DNA from: Helicoverpa zea
Taxonomy: Eukaryota > Arthropoda > Insecta > Lepidoptera > Noctuidae
DNA length: 64,000 nucleotides
Assembly: GCF_022581195.2 (NCBI RefSeq)
Contig: NC_061461.1
Location: 8,742,001-8,806,000 of the forward strand
Reading direction: 5' to 3'
Shown here: in pieces, positions 50,101 to 62,002 of the stretch
How positions within the stretch are numbered: the first letter of the stretch is position 1
Layout: every line of letters begins with the position of its first letter
Position numbers and translations under genes: made by a program
Notes under the pieces: generated by a model
What the model was told of the DNA's origin: nothing
What the model saw: only the letters and a program-made list of their open reading frames with translations
Database searches by the model: none

Positions 50101-53100
50101 GCGAAGGGTGAAATAGGAAGTGATACCGGTTTTTATTTCCGTCCCCACACTATGTATCGATTCCCCGCTGTCACCGCAACGGGGTGTTACTTTTGAAATC
50201 ATTTTGATTGATGTGCACCCTGTATTGTTAATGTGCGAATCAAAAGAATATTGATTTGAATCTGACAAACAAATAATCTTTGTAGGTTTTTTTTATTATT
50301 TGCTTTGGGGATATTTTAATACGTTTTTTAAGCCGTTGCGGCTTATCAGACAATTGTAATGTATTTGCAGGTGTGGCGTTTTGATATCTTCTGAAGCAAA
50401 ACTCATCAATTGACGGTTAACGGCATTCCAAAAGCAATTTTTAGCAAAGTTTATCAAATTATGATGAATGTAAATGAAAGTCATAATTAATTGATGTGAC
50501 ATATAATTTCATCAAAAGCGTTTACAACATTACAAAATTACAATTTCGTGTCTTGAATTGCAAATCACTTCGAACTAATGATGAAGTTATTATGATTCGT
50601 CATCATTTCTCTCATTATTTGATGTGAGTTCCTAGATTGCGTTATTAGCACTATTCGTACTCGACAAAAGACTATCAAAACCCATTTAAATAATAAAAGA
50701 ATCTACTCAATATTGCGTTATACAAAAGCATACATGTTCAAAAAATCTGCATAAAGTTAGATAAAATCTCACTTACCGCAAGTTCGCTTACAATCGCAAA
50801 CACGTATTGTTATTTTGAGAACTCGATTTTTAATTAGGGAAACACTATTATGCAAAGCTATCCCTAGCTTATGGAATGAAGATGTGAGCGGATGGGTGTC
50901 GTGTGCCAAACCGGTCTACTTTCAATAAAGCTGTAGCTTTTACAACGGTTGTATTGTTAACATTTTAATTGGCATTAACATCGGCGAATTAGCATAAGGG
51001 CGAGGGTCATAGTGATTCCGTTCCTATCTGTAGCTCCCGGTATTAGATAGCGCGATTAGTGAAACGTAAATGGAAGCAATCGGAGTGGATGTTGAAATAA
51101 ATATTGATTGTAGACTATGAATATGTTAAGCTCTTGCTGATAGGCCGTTTTATTGCTGGGGAATTGTTAATGTATTGGTAGTATTTAGCAGATTATCTGC
51201 CCTCGTAAGATGTTCGAATGGGACTGACTTAATATTGCTTGTAGCGATGTTAAGACTTGCAGTGTACCTACTGTATGTCGTGGGTACTGCAAATGAATGC
51301 TAAGTGTGATAACAGCTTTCATTAATATTTCTTGACTTAAAATACTTTTTATCAATTTTGTTTTTCTTTTTACTTAAAACGTTGAATGCCTGATTTCACT
51401 TTAAATGGAAACCGTGAATTGGTACCCTTAGTGTTTTGTAGAGTATGCATGCTAGATCAAGGATTTTATTGAATACAGAACTTGAAAGGTTGCTTTGATG
51501 GCGGAATAATTTTCTCTTGAGACGTGTCGTCTGCATCACTGTTTGTTCACAGCATTGTTGTGTAATCTGATGGGTGGAAAATCCGATCGACGACCTCCAT
51601 ACTTAATCGGATCAGATTAACAAAATACATATTTTGACTGTTTTGGAAATTATTAATCTACATATTCTTGCCCTACTTATTTTTAACTACATTTTTATAT
51701 CTAACGGAAACGTTCCTTTCCAAATATCACATTTAATTCCTCACAAACTGTAGGCTTAATACAATTTATATAAACTAAATACATTTTTGTGTTTTCACTA
51801 ACTCCAAATCATTATGCAAAATACAATAAAAACCTCTATATAATCAGTCTTTAATTTCATATTCAACAAAATCAAATTAGTAAAACGAAGTATCGTGGGA
51901 TATAATTTTTTAAAGCAACGCAATAAAATGAATGATATAGCGTATTAGTGGCAAGGCAATAAATAAATATTTATAGCATATTAAACACCAGTAAAATCTC
52001 AATGAACGGATGAGCTGTAATAGTGCTGTGTATTGTGAAACTTGATTAACAATAGACGATACTTACGTAACCGTGGCTTTAATCTGAAATGATTTTGAAC
52101 TAAACGATAAATGTTGTCTGGTCGTAAACATAATATTTGGGAGTACTACTGGGCGTTTTATAGTCTATCAGTTTAGTGTAATGATTGCGATACAAAGGAT
52201 TTGTTAGTCAGTAGAACTTTTCATTTTATATTACCAATTTACACACGAGCTTACCTGTCATACATATGAGCAGCAGCCGATTCCCAATGGCAAGATTGAA
52301 ACGAAAATCATACTTGAATCTTTATGTTGTAGATGCTTACGTTGACATTTTCCAACAAAATTATACAAAGGAATATACATAGACTTCCTGTCCACATTTC
52401 TACATTATATGCCTGCGTTTCACCTTTGTAAGCTCTATTGTCATAGTCAAAATCAAGAACAAAACTATCTCTTAAACAATTAACACAAATTCTTCCTCTT
52501 CATCAAATCACGACACGGGTCATAGTCAGGCATTCCCCGTCGCCATTACATTTACAAAGTAAGTAAGAATCTATGCGGAGTCTTAAGGTATGCAATTTAC
52601 AAATGTCTGCGTACATTAGTAGCTGTAATACAACTTTAGAAGCTAATGAAAATATCTTTGCAGTGACAGCTAGCTACCGTGTTACGTCGAGACTGTTGCT
52701 ACATGTAATTTTTAGTCTTTCTTATGCTGTATGGGGTTTTATTGGAAACTCTGTCATTAGTTTAAGGATTTGATGAGCTCCTTATGAAAAAAAGTCCTTT
52801 GATCTAAGACACACAAAAAGACGGAACCGTCTATTTTGACATCATTTTGGACTGTTCAAGAGTAACGCAACATCTTCCCCTAAACCATACCGAACACTCA
52901 TTAACTGAAAGAACTTAAATATTTTGACTTATACCACAAAGAGGAAAAATATAATAAGTTTATGATCAACCTAATGCTACTGGATACCAACAAATAAATC
53001 AAGTTCACATAACTACAACAGCATACAAATATTTCCGACTATTCGACCAACGATCGCGTGTATCCCGCTAAGAAAACCACTTTTTTTCATTCAACTATTC

Positions 53101-54332
53101 TACATAAAGTCTAAAAGAAATAATTATCATATTATCTTTAGTATATTTATGATATTATTAGTGAAGGCATGACATGCGCATAGGCCATTATCATTAGATA
53201 CAACACTTAGTAAACCTTCGTGAGGCATAAAACAACGTGTTTCGTAAGGTGACCATGCCCATATAGAGGTAATAACAAAACTCACGGGCTTTCATACCAA
53301 TAAAACAATATAAAATAGTTATTGACAATAATTTATTCTATAGTATGCAGAGTTTTGGAGAAAGAGGAACTTTGGCTTTATGACTAGAGTGTAACTAAGT
53401 TAAACTATGTTTAGCTCTCAGCGAAAATTGTTGCCGATAGGAAAAGAAACCACCTGATGACCCGAATTAATTTAACGAAATCACAATCTTCCCATAATAT
53501 CTTTGACTTAAGTTACTCATATAATACTTAATGCCATCTTAATACAAATCGACAGTGACGTAGTAATTTTCACACCAATAAGCTTAAATCCTTTAGCTAA
53601 TCGGCCTAATCTAGCAGTTATCGAGTCAGTTAAACTAAGCGCAGTCACAGTTACCGACGCCGGCACCGTTCACATCAAACACTATAAATTCGTACATTAA
53701 CGTCTATTCCGTATCTGTTATGGAGTATAGAGTCAAACTCTATGGGAAGCCAAGTGGGCGGCCCTAATCTACTGATTACAACAGCATTATCGTACGCCAA
53801 GCAAAGAGGCACACATAACTTTTCCATAAATACGTAATTTGCTTGAAACATATTCTATTCATACATTTTGTTTATTCAATATTTTATCGAGTGTGTATAC
53901 CATGTTTCCCGGACCATAATCTCGGTTTATATCTATCCGTACGAAGGCATATCTATTGAAATTAATTTATTTTCGGCTCGTAAAAATTTTGAATTCACAA
54001 AATGGAATTCTTTAGATTAAGTAAATTGACAATATTTAATACTTACGGTTTGATATTTATTGTTGGGTATCGGATCAAAGAGGTGATGATAAGGATTACA
54101 GAATTCCGATATGACACTCCTTTAGAAGACATGAATTATCTAGGACAGAACCACTTCGTCTTTTCTATTTTTGTTTCATCCTCCGGTCGGCTAGACATGA
54201 CTGAGGTGCACATCTGGCACAGCCCGACCAATGACTAATACCGGGCATTCTATGTCCTTCAGTAGGTTAAAATTCACACTTTTATTTTAACACCTCGCAA
54301 GAAAAAACCAATTTGCAGATAATAAAACTTAC
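47190..54332. other. AT-rich non-coding DNA with one GC-rich spot
   Basis: No gene was recognised in 7 kb. At 49,195-49,285 a CpG-rich spot ('GATGCGCGTCGCCGCGTGCG') follows an ATAAAAGGGG sequence that could be a TATA-like element on the plus strand. No downstream coding exon follows. The remainder holds only short biased frames. Confidence 0.4.
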
Positions 54333-54585
54333 GTTGCCAATAAAATTAGCACAATCCGTTCCAAAAATGGTGTTTTCCAAAGATACGTGCATTTTAACTT
54401 TACGAGTAGATGTAGTTTGCTAGGCTGTCGAGTTGGAGGCAGTCGCAAACATCGTGCGCGCGCGCCGCCGCCGCGCGAGTCATCGCTCCTTCGAGTGTTG
54501 ACATTCGATTGTTTATTCGCCTCGTCAAAGTCACATAACAGTTGCACAGACTAATTACATATAAATACGACATTTTTGTACACAT
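54333..54585 (-). other. Candidate minus-strand first exon with splice donor
   Basis: On the minus strand, a CpG-rich leader (54,430-54,495, containing CGCGCGGCGGCGGCGCGCGC) leads to AAAATGCAC at 54392. Twenty codons follow (M H V S L E N T I F G T D C A N F I G N) up to GGCAAC|GTAAGT at 54333/54332, a strong donor. An earlier minus-strand ATG gives a 34-codon upstream frame (starting MSTLEGAMTRAAAARA) that closes before the main ATG. Another frame stays open through the whole patch but lacks an ATG. I recognise none of these peptides. If real, the gene would run leftwards across the AT-rich DNA with a long first intron. Alternative: a CpG-rich enhancer with a chance donor. Confidence 0.3.
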
Positions 54586-56558
54586 CTTGAAGACGACGTT
54601 TTATGGCCGTCAACTTTTGAACCCTTGTTGAGGTAGTTCCCCGGACATTGAAGGTTAAGGTATATTGGCTCATCTCGTGTTACAAAGTCTACTTAAAAGT
54701 TATGCATTCAAAGGGTCATTTTGTTTATTCGTCTATCTATTTATGTGTGTGTTTCTTTCATCTAAATTTCCCATTCCATTAAACCTCACGCTAAGCTTTA
54801 TTCGGATTAAGCCGAGTGACATCCAAGGTTTATGCCCACTTTATTATATTTTTCCCACCACAAAATCCTTGACACTTCTGAACAATATTTTGACGTGAAC
54901 AACAATAAATAAAGGCGAAATTTTCATTGTGTCACTATTTACTTTCCATATATGTATTGTATGTGAAATATTAAGTACACAGAAGTCTGTCCAGCAAGGT
55001 CGAAAGCCAGACATAATCTTTGGGATTAAAGAAACAGATGGGACAAAACGATCATAAGTTTATGTTAAGAAAGTAGTGTATTATTCGTGTGGAAACTTAC
55101 GAGAATGTTCTAACAGAGACACATTGTTTTTAACCTCGAGACATATCGTTACCAATAAGAATCTTAAACTTTTTGCAGTATTAGGTACAGATAATTTTAT
55201 TCTGGATCGGTGCTATGAATTGTAGCTGTAATTTCACTCAGAGTTGCGTAACGTTGTCCTCCAAAAATCAATCTTAAATTATACCTGATCTGTCGACTTA
55301 CCTTCTGCAACTAATCTGCCTTTAACAAGACATATGTACGAGTGTAATCTAGGGCGCCACTAAGCCCGTCTTATCAAAATTATCAACCTGAAATCAATGT
55401 GTCTCCTTTTGCAGACATCCGTACTTCATAAGACACTAAATATAAACCATTACTACTAAGTTTTTGAGTCAATTTTGAGTACAGGTTTTGCTCATATTTT
55501 TGTAGCCTTACAACAACAGTCGCAGTCGTAAAACTTACCTACTAGGTATCAGAAGTCTCGATTGCAACACACCGTCAATCGATTAGTTCATACGATAAAA
55601 TGCATAGATAAGTGATAAATTGCCCTTCCATGCATTTTATCTTCACTTGTCAACTTCCTCTGTACAATCTTAGTCACATATACCTGTTGTATGACTGATT
55701 GTACTTTGGAATATGTAAAACAGTCTTCTAAGAATGCTATCGGTGAATTAAATCGAGCATGTTTATGTATTATCTAATCATGATAGTGTTATAAAAGAAA
55801 TTATACCTGATGACTAATTTTATTAGTATGTCTGGTTGATTGCTATCAGTTAGACTTAAGTCTGAATCGATAGCCATCGGAGACAGTTATAATTTTTATC
55901 AGTATCAAATAAACGTCAGGGCATTGGCCACGTGTATGCAAAAATAAATTATAAGTAAATCGTAAAATTCAAACACATTTTTCCGTACAAAAATGTACAC
56001 AGTTATCCGCCGATCCAAGAAAGCAATGTCTGCTACTACAATATAGTTACACCTAATCAATGTACCTTACTTAATTTTAAGGCAAACAAATTGTATGTAA
56101 CTGTGGATAAATATTTTTTTTTATTAAAAAAAGTGTAAAAAGAACCTGACATTTTAAGACTTTGATATCGAATCACCGGAATACGGCAATTGATTTTCAA
56201 TTGATTTTTTCTGTCGAAAAGCTGATGATATCAGGAGAACCAGAGGTAACCCAAACCCTCTTCGATAACAACAAACAGAACATCAAACAATCATCTCTAG
56301 ACAATAAAAAATAATTTCACTTCTATACCTCCATACATTTCTCTTACCGTTGTCGAGTAAACTGGTGGCGAACACATTTCCTTACAAATCGTTATCGGAA
56401 ATGGCGTCAAGTGAAGTTGTTTCGCTGGAAAACCCTTATCTTGCAACAGAAGGTATGTCGAGTACATCGTCATCATATTAATACGAGCTCAGGGATGGTA
56501 GAAGAATAGGATATAGGAATTTGTAAGACAATTCACTGAATCAATGTTGCGCATTGTG
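54586..56558. other. AT-rich non-coding DNA, no feature recognised
   Basis: No recognisable gene or bounded repeat. Confidence 0.45.
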
Positions 56559-56663
56559 TTGATGCGCCCAGGCCCGCCGCTAGCTGTTTGTTCGCCCGCG
56601 TGCAAAACCGATTATGCCGCCCTACGACTACATATTATACTGGGTTTTGTCAAAAAATATATA

Positions 56664-56700
56664 AGGGGGGGGGGGTGTCCAGGGGGTCCAGACCCCCCCG
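56664..56700 (+). repeat. G-run/C-run hairpin and possible quadruplex tract
   Basis: Eleven consecutive G residues (56665-56675) are followed by TGTCCAGGGGGTCCAGA and then seven C residues (56693-56699). The runs can pair as a strong hairpin, and the G-runs could form a quadruplex. The stretch lies in the left part of element A. Confidence 0.7.
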
Positions 56701-56817
56701 CCCATTCATATCCATTTTACTTGTCCAACAGAAAAAAATATGTACATGCACCGCTCTGATTGCAGAAAACGCACTTCCTTTTGGATTCATAAATATTGCA
56801 ATAGGTACATTAGGTAC

Positions 56818-58210
56818 ATAACATACAGTGCCGGCTTTAACTCTACCAGCGCCCTGGGCGAGATTTCTACGGCGCCCTTCAACTGCAATTCAGACCCATA
56901 CGAAAAACAGAGACATTTGTAGTTACCGATTGCGCGAGCGAAGCGAGCGCGAATTTTTTTTATAGTTAACAAGTCAAAGCAAAAATTACGTAAAATATAG
57001 CCCAATCGTACATAAGTTATTGCTGGTTGGTGAATGCAAACCACGGGAACAGAGGTTCTGATTGCGCGAGCGAAGCGAGCGCGAAATTTTTTGTTATATT
57101 TTGGAACTCAAAACAAAAATTACTTAAAATGTAGCCCAAACGTACATAACTCTATGCTGGTGTTGGCGCCTATGTATTAAAATTTTGGGACTTAAAGTAG
57201 TACCGTAAATAAGAAAGTACATATGGGAACTAGAATTTACTTTCTTATTAATAAAAGGACTTAAAAACGACGCTACCTTTTTGCTAGGGTAGACTAAAAA
57301 AAATTGAAAAATAAAAACAACTGTAAAGTGAAGCAAGCCCGAAAATGTTTGAGTTTTGGATCAGTAAAAGTCCTAAACATATATAATAAAAGGCAACTGT
57401 GAAGTAAAGAAATCGCGAGCGAAGCGAGCGCGAAAATTTTTGAGTTTTGGGACATAAAAGTAGTGTTTGTTCGAGAATTTCTCAAATTTAACGCGAAATT
57501 AAACACAAATTAAAAGAAACCGTGACTGGATCGACAGTCAGCTGTATGTGTTTGTTTCTTCGGTGCTCCAACTTTTTGTTAAATTGAGAACTCTAAAAGT
57601 AAACGCAGAAGAAATTAGAAATAAAGAAGAAACCGCGAGCGAAGTGACCGCTTTTTTTTTCTTCGAAGTCCGCAGCAAAGCTTGTCTATTTGACATTTTA
57701 CGAGGCTAAACTTCCATATAACGCAAGCAATCCCATGTTTATTATTTTTTCAGGCTAGGAATTGACTTGGTTGGTGGTTTTAAAGATTGATTTTGAAAAA
57801 CCTATTTGACTTCTAATCCTCTCAAGTTGAGTGATCGTCTAATGGAATCTAATGTATTAGGCCTGTATGGCCTTTGGACAAATCTAACGCGCCCGGCATT
57901 ATACGACAATACATTAATTTAATTGAAATTTCTTGGTCCAGGAGCGTACCGCGGCGCCCCTGAGCCCGCGGCGCCCGGTTTAATCGCACACTCTGCACCA
58001 TAGGTTTAGACGGCCCTGATGCTATCCATACATTTGGATACAGTTCTTGTAGGTTGCGATCTTTGATGAAATTTAAAATAAAAATAGGAGTAACATTCTG
58101 ATCAAGGATTGGTTAGGGCGCCTGTGGCGCCCACTGTGGCGCCCCTTACATCCGGCGCCCTGGGCCGTCGCCCAACCGCGCCCTACCCTAAAGCTGCTAC
58201 TGATAACATA
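56818..58210. mobile_element. Inner hAT-type element (B) with exact 8-bp target duplication
   Basis: The element is 56826-58202 (1,377 bases). Its imperfect inverted ends are CAGTGCCGGCTTTA and TAAAGCTGCTACTG. The flanking octamer ATAACATA is identical at 56818-56825 and 58203-58210, which is strong support for the boundaries and for hAT-type transposition. Just inside both ends lie 'GCGCCCTGGGC' blocks in opposite orientation. The interior carries four of the mirror-motif modules and, at 58,004-58,019, a further hAT-like terminus (GGTTTAGACGGCCCTG) with no visible partner. There is no transposase frame. Confidence 0.8.
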
Positions 58211-58537
58211 TATTACACATAACTTTTTATTTACGAAATTTTTTTAGTCTAAGGACACAAAACAAATAAAAACCACTGTAAATTAACAAAGCAAAGTCAA
58301 AAAGTAAGATATGCTCAGGAATGAAGTGCAAATGTACATGAAGCCGCGAGCGAAGCGAGCGCGATTTTTTCCTTAGAATTTCATGAAGTAAACATATCAT
58401 AAAAAGCCAAAGTGAACAAAAAGCTATAACGGACGTGCACGAAAAATGATTTTTCGGAATTGAATGCCTCAACAATTAAACAAAGATAAATTGCGATTGC
58501 GATATCTGACATGAAGGCGCGAGCGCAGCGAGAGCGA
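56932..58537 (+). repeat. Dispersed mirror-motif modules, six copies
   Basis: Copies of the 20-base mirror motif GCGCGAGCGAAGCGAGCGCG, exact or degenerate, begin at about 56932, 57064, 57414, 57633, 58344 and 58517. Most are followed by an A/T run of AAATTTTTT type. The first two are about 132 bases apart and share the downstream 'AAAATTAC(G/T)TAAAATRTAGCCCAA(A/T)CGTACATAA' segment with the copies at 15952 and 16081. Four lie in element B and two in the right part of element A, so the module is shared between different element families. Confidence 0.8.
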
Positions 58538-58669
58538 ATTTTTTTGGGGATGCAAAGGATGAACCCGTCAAAATTGATAGGGGAATACCAAAGCGAGGGC
58601 GGCTTTTTCTGAAATTTTATTACTATTCTACTCATCTATTTTTAGTAAAAATATTTTTATTACGGTTTA

Positions 58670-58765
58670 ATTTTGCCGTATGGGTTAATTTTGCCGCCCC
58701 CTAAATAGTGCCGCCCAGGGCATTTGCCCCCCTGCTCTCTCCCCCCACGCTACGCTAATGGTTGA
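58670..58765. repeat. Second hAT-like end block inside element A
   Basis: 'TTTTGCCGCCCCCTAAATAG' and 'TGCCGCCCAGGGCATTTGCC' here parallel 'TTTGCCGCCCCCTAGGACG' and 'TGCCGCCCGCGTGCGGTGC' at 58,936-58,973, about 250 bases further on. The two blocks look like related right ends arranged in tandem, suggesting either an older related insertion or duplication of the subterminal region. No matching left end was found. Confidence 0.5.
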
Positions 58766-59022
58766 TCTTAAATCGTTTTTAATAATTTTTAATTTTGAAA
58801 ATGATCAACAGATGTAACTGAAACCGGCAGTGTAAGTAATATTCTTAGCGCTATTGCTGTGTTCGGAAATATTGAAATCAAATAATTGGTAAAAAGATAT
58901 TGTATTTTTTTAATATTACGTGATAGGTCGCTCGATTTGCCGCCCCCTAGGACGTGCCGCCCGCGTGCGGTGCACGCCTTGCACGCCCGCTTACGGCGGG
59001 CCTGTTGATGCCTATGTAGGGG

Positions 59023-59165
59023 TAAGGGCAGATTTTTCAATCTCCAGATAACTTTTATCAGAGGAATATGTTTGACGTTTTGACAGCTTTTGTATAGAAA
59101 ATATGTCAAACCGCCATAATTATTCCTCAGATAGAAGTTAACTGATGATTGAAAAATCAGCCCTA
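59023..59165. mobile_element. MITE with about 60-bp inverted repeats
   Basis: The left end TAAGGGCAGATTTTTCAATC (from 59023) and the right end GATTGAAAAATCAGCCCTA (to 59165) pair. The pairing continues inwards ('CAGATAACTTTTATCAGAGG' with 'CCTCAGATAGAAGTTAACTG', and TTTGACGTTTTGACA with TGTCAAACCG) with scattered mismatches. TA at both outer edges suggests a TA target duplication and a Tc1/mariner-type mobiliser. There is no coding capacity. It sits 11 bases beyond the duplication flanking element A. Confidence 0.75.
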
Positions 59166-61944
59166 AATGTTTTTTACATATGAAACCGTTCTTAAAATTC
59201 GTGCTATACGTCTGGTAAAATCAAGAACTTAACAAAATTGAAACTGAACATGGGGGGAGTACTTACACGTTTCTTCTAAATTATTGTCTTAACCGTGCTA
59301 TACTGCTCGGGCATAGATAATTACTCGGAAGGAAGTTTTCAAGTCATACACCAACTTTCTTCCACATACTTATGAACACGAGCTCGCAATCTTGTTAAAG
59401 GAACTTGAGTACTTCAAATGTTCAAGGTGATACGATATAAACTTAGGAATGTGTGACAGCCCTATGAACCCATCGCTGGAACTTTGAACCTGTTTAACAT
59501 GACATAATGCAGTTGGAGTCTTCTTCGTCAGCTAAATATCGCTACGCAGATTCTTCTTACTTTTAAAAGTACCGTAAATACAGCCATGTAGATTGTAATA
59601 CTTTATTATTTATACGACACATTAGAAACTGCCACTGCCTGAATCCGATACTGAACCTTAACAGACAAAAAATAATGTCACAAATGTTATTGTGTTTATG
59701 GTGTTATAAGTAAAAAATCAAGGATTATAAAAAGAAAGCACCTTCACTTCGTTACATCATTATTTTGGTACAATTATCATGTAACTGCGAATTCGATGTC
59801 ACTCCATAAACTTCGATGGTCAATAAAGAACAATATAATTTGGGGAAAGTTGATATAATTTGTACGTTATGGTTCCTATCCTATACGCCTTACTAATTGG
59901 GATCGGGTTGCTTAATTATTGGGAAAAAATCTGTCACATATTTTTGGGTTGACCTAAATATGGTCGGATACGTGATTTTCCTACTGGATATCAGAAAACA
60001 ATTAGGTATTTTTTATAGCATTTAGGTCTTCGATTCGAAACTCGTGATTAAAACGCTCGCTTGATACGCTGTAAAGAGCGCTTCAATCACTAATAATCTT
60101 TAACTATGATGTCTCAATTGGATATTATAATATTTCCCAACAGCACATTAATTAATTTATTTGCAACTGACGTTATTATATACCAACAAACACATGCTTC
60201 AAGTGTCCACAAGCATTGAAGAACTACTTAGCAAAACTTAAATAAATACAGATGACAAACAGGAAACCTCATTAGACAGAATCCACAATACATAGTAGCT
60301 TAATCGTGACTTGTAGTGCTTAGACAAGTGGCTGCAAATCTTAATGTGTCTAAAAACAAGTTGTGTGAGTGCTCGAGTGTTGCCAGTCACTCACTCACCT
60401 CTATTCGAAGGAGTTTATTGACGAGACTAAAATATTGGCGCGGCGTTTCCTCTGCAAATACAGGTGTATGGGTCGAAATAATAATGCTACTGTTTAATAT
60501 ATTATGATGAAAACGTAATGATCCTTAAGGCCTTATTGTTTTTATTACAGTAACTATACTGTTAGACAAACACAAACTTTCCTGAGATTGTTTTAAGGAT
60601 AATGCTTTCTGCTCGGAGCCGTAAACTCCCGGCAAAAAATACTGAAAAATAACAAGAAATATTCCTAATTCAGTTTTACCTGTACACTGAAGCTTACTGT
60701 AGAAAAACACTAGTAACGAGTCCATGTTGTTGTTACTTACTTGTTTTTTGGGACTGTAGCCCAAATAATAACTTCTATAAAGATTTTCTTTGTTTTTCGG
60801 AGGCACATCCAACAAGGTATGATTGTTTAACAATCGGGTTTTATCAAAGTCTATTGGGGATAGGAAAAAACATCGTAAGGAAATCCGTGCAGCTCCATCA
60901 GAGGTATCTATGACGCGTTAAATAAGTTCCGATAAGCATCATATTCCACGTTCTTTTCAGGAAATTGGAAGTTTGTAGGTACACCTGAATTTTTACACAC
61001 GACACCATCAAACATTTCCACAACTATTGCGGTGTTTCATAAGACTGCAAAGGCCTATTTAGGTTCGTGTATTTATGTTTAACTTTGACATTGAAAAATT
61101 AAAGAGACTTAAGATCAAGTTCGTACATTTATAAAAAAAACAATGGGCTGCATTTGTGATGAGGTAAGTAGTAACCAACTTAACAAATGAAAAAGGATGA
61201 AAAAATGAACAAATGAACGAAAAGTCAAATAAAATTCAACTGTACCACAAACACTTATACTTTTAATTAATTATCCCTATCTATTATTAACAGCAACCAA
61301 TTTAGAATTGCTAATATTAAACAATAGATCTAGTTCAAGTAGCTCTCCAGTGACCTAAATGTAAACTAATATTCAAAGGTAATCCCCCTTTAAATATTAA
61401 TTGCTATTGACATCAGTTTACAGCTCATTATTGTCTGTTATCTATTTCATTAATTGTACGCAAATCGGCCATTTTCCTATGAATCTAGTGCGAGTAAAGT
61501 GGCGCTTATATTAAGAGGCAGATAATGATGAATTAGGTGTTATTATTGTTTTCTTAGAAAGGAGGTGTGTCGCAATTTGTGATGTTATTACGTTGTTAAT
61601 CACTGTAATAAGTCCGCATACTCATCAATTAATGAGATGGTTTTCCTTAAACAAAAATGGTGTATCTTAAATGCCTACTATTTTTAGCCAAACTTATAAA
61701 AAAACTCACTTACATATCTACCTACTAAACGGAGTTCCTTTTCAGTTCAATAAAAATCTAAGGATTTGACTCAAGAGACTATTTATTTAATTAATATAAT
61801 GAGCCCTGTAAACTCGTTGACTGTTACTCTATTAAGATTGTGGTATTTAGAGCACAAGCCTGATTGAAACCAGTTAATATTTTAGGCTACTTGACCCGAC
61901 AGCATAAACAATAACAAGTACAAGACGATTGGCTACATCAAAGA
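59166..61944. other. AT-rich non-coding DNA, no feature recognised
   Basis: No recognisable gene or bounded repeat. Frames such as 60525-60833 (minus) have no recognisable motif. Confidence 0.45.
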
Positions 61945-62002
61945 CAAAAAAAAAACCATATGTATAGAGAACTTCCCCTTCTTGGGAAGTCGGTTGAATA
62001 TG
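61945..62002 (-). repeat. Short dispersed-repeat fragment
   Basis: On the minus strand 'ACCGACTTCCCAAGAAGGGG', 'AAGTTCTC' and 'CATATGGTTTTTTTTTT' resemble the Lepidoptera 'AACCGACTTCCAAAAAGGAGGAGGTTCTC' repeat as I remember it. The fragment at 37737-37790 is another piece of the same type. No boundaries were found. Confidence 0.35.

Larger units (their letters stand above)
56559..59012. mobile_element. Outer hAT-type element (A) of a transposon nest
   Basis: The left terminus CAGGCCCGCCGCTAGC (from 56569) and the right terminus GCTTACGGCGGGCCTG (to 59004) are inverted repeats with two mismatches. The octamers beside them, TTGATGCG (56559-56566) and TTGATGCC (59005-59012), differ by one base. 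This fits an 8-bp hAT duplication, but two extra C residues at the left leave the exact start uncertain. Internal TGCCGCCC blocks occur near both ends. Its body is split by element B, leaving about 1.05 kb of A. There is no transposase frame. Confidence 0.6.

Noticed and set aside
50190..50215. Bantam-like microRNA sequence (TTTTGAAATCATTTTGATTGAT)
   Set aside because: Resemblance is partial, the seed is not intact and no hairpin precursor surrounds it.
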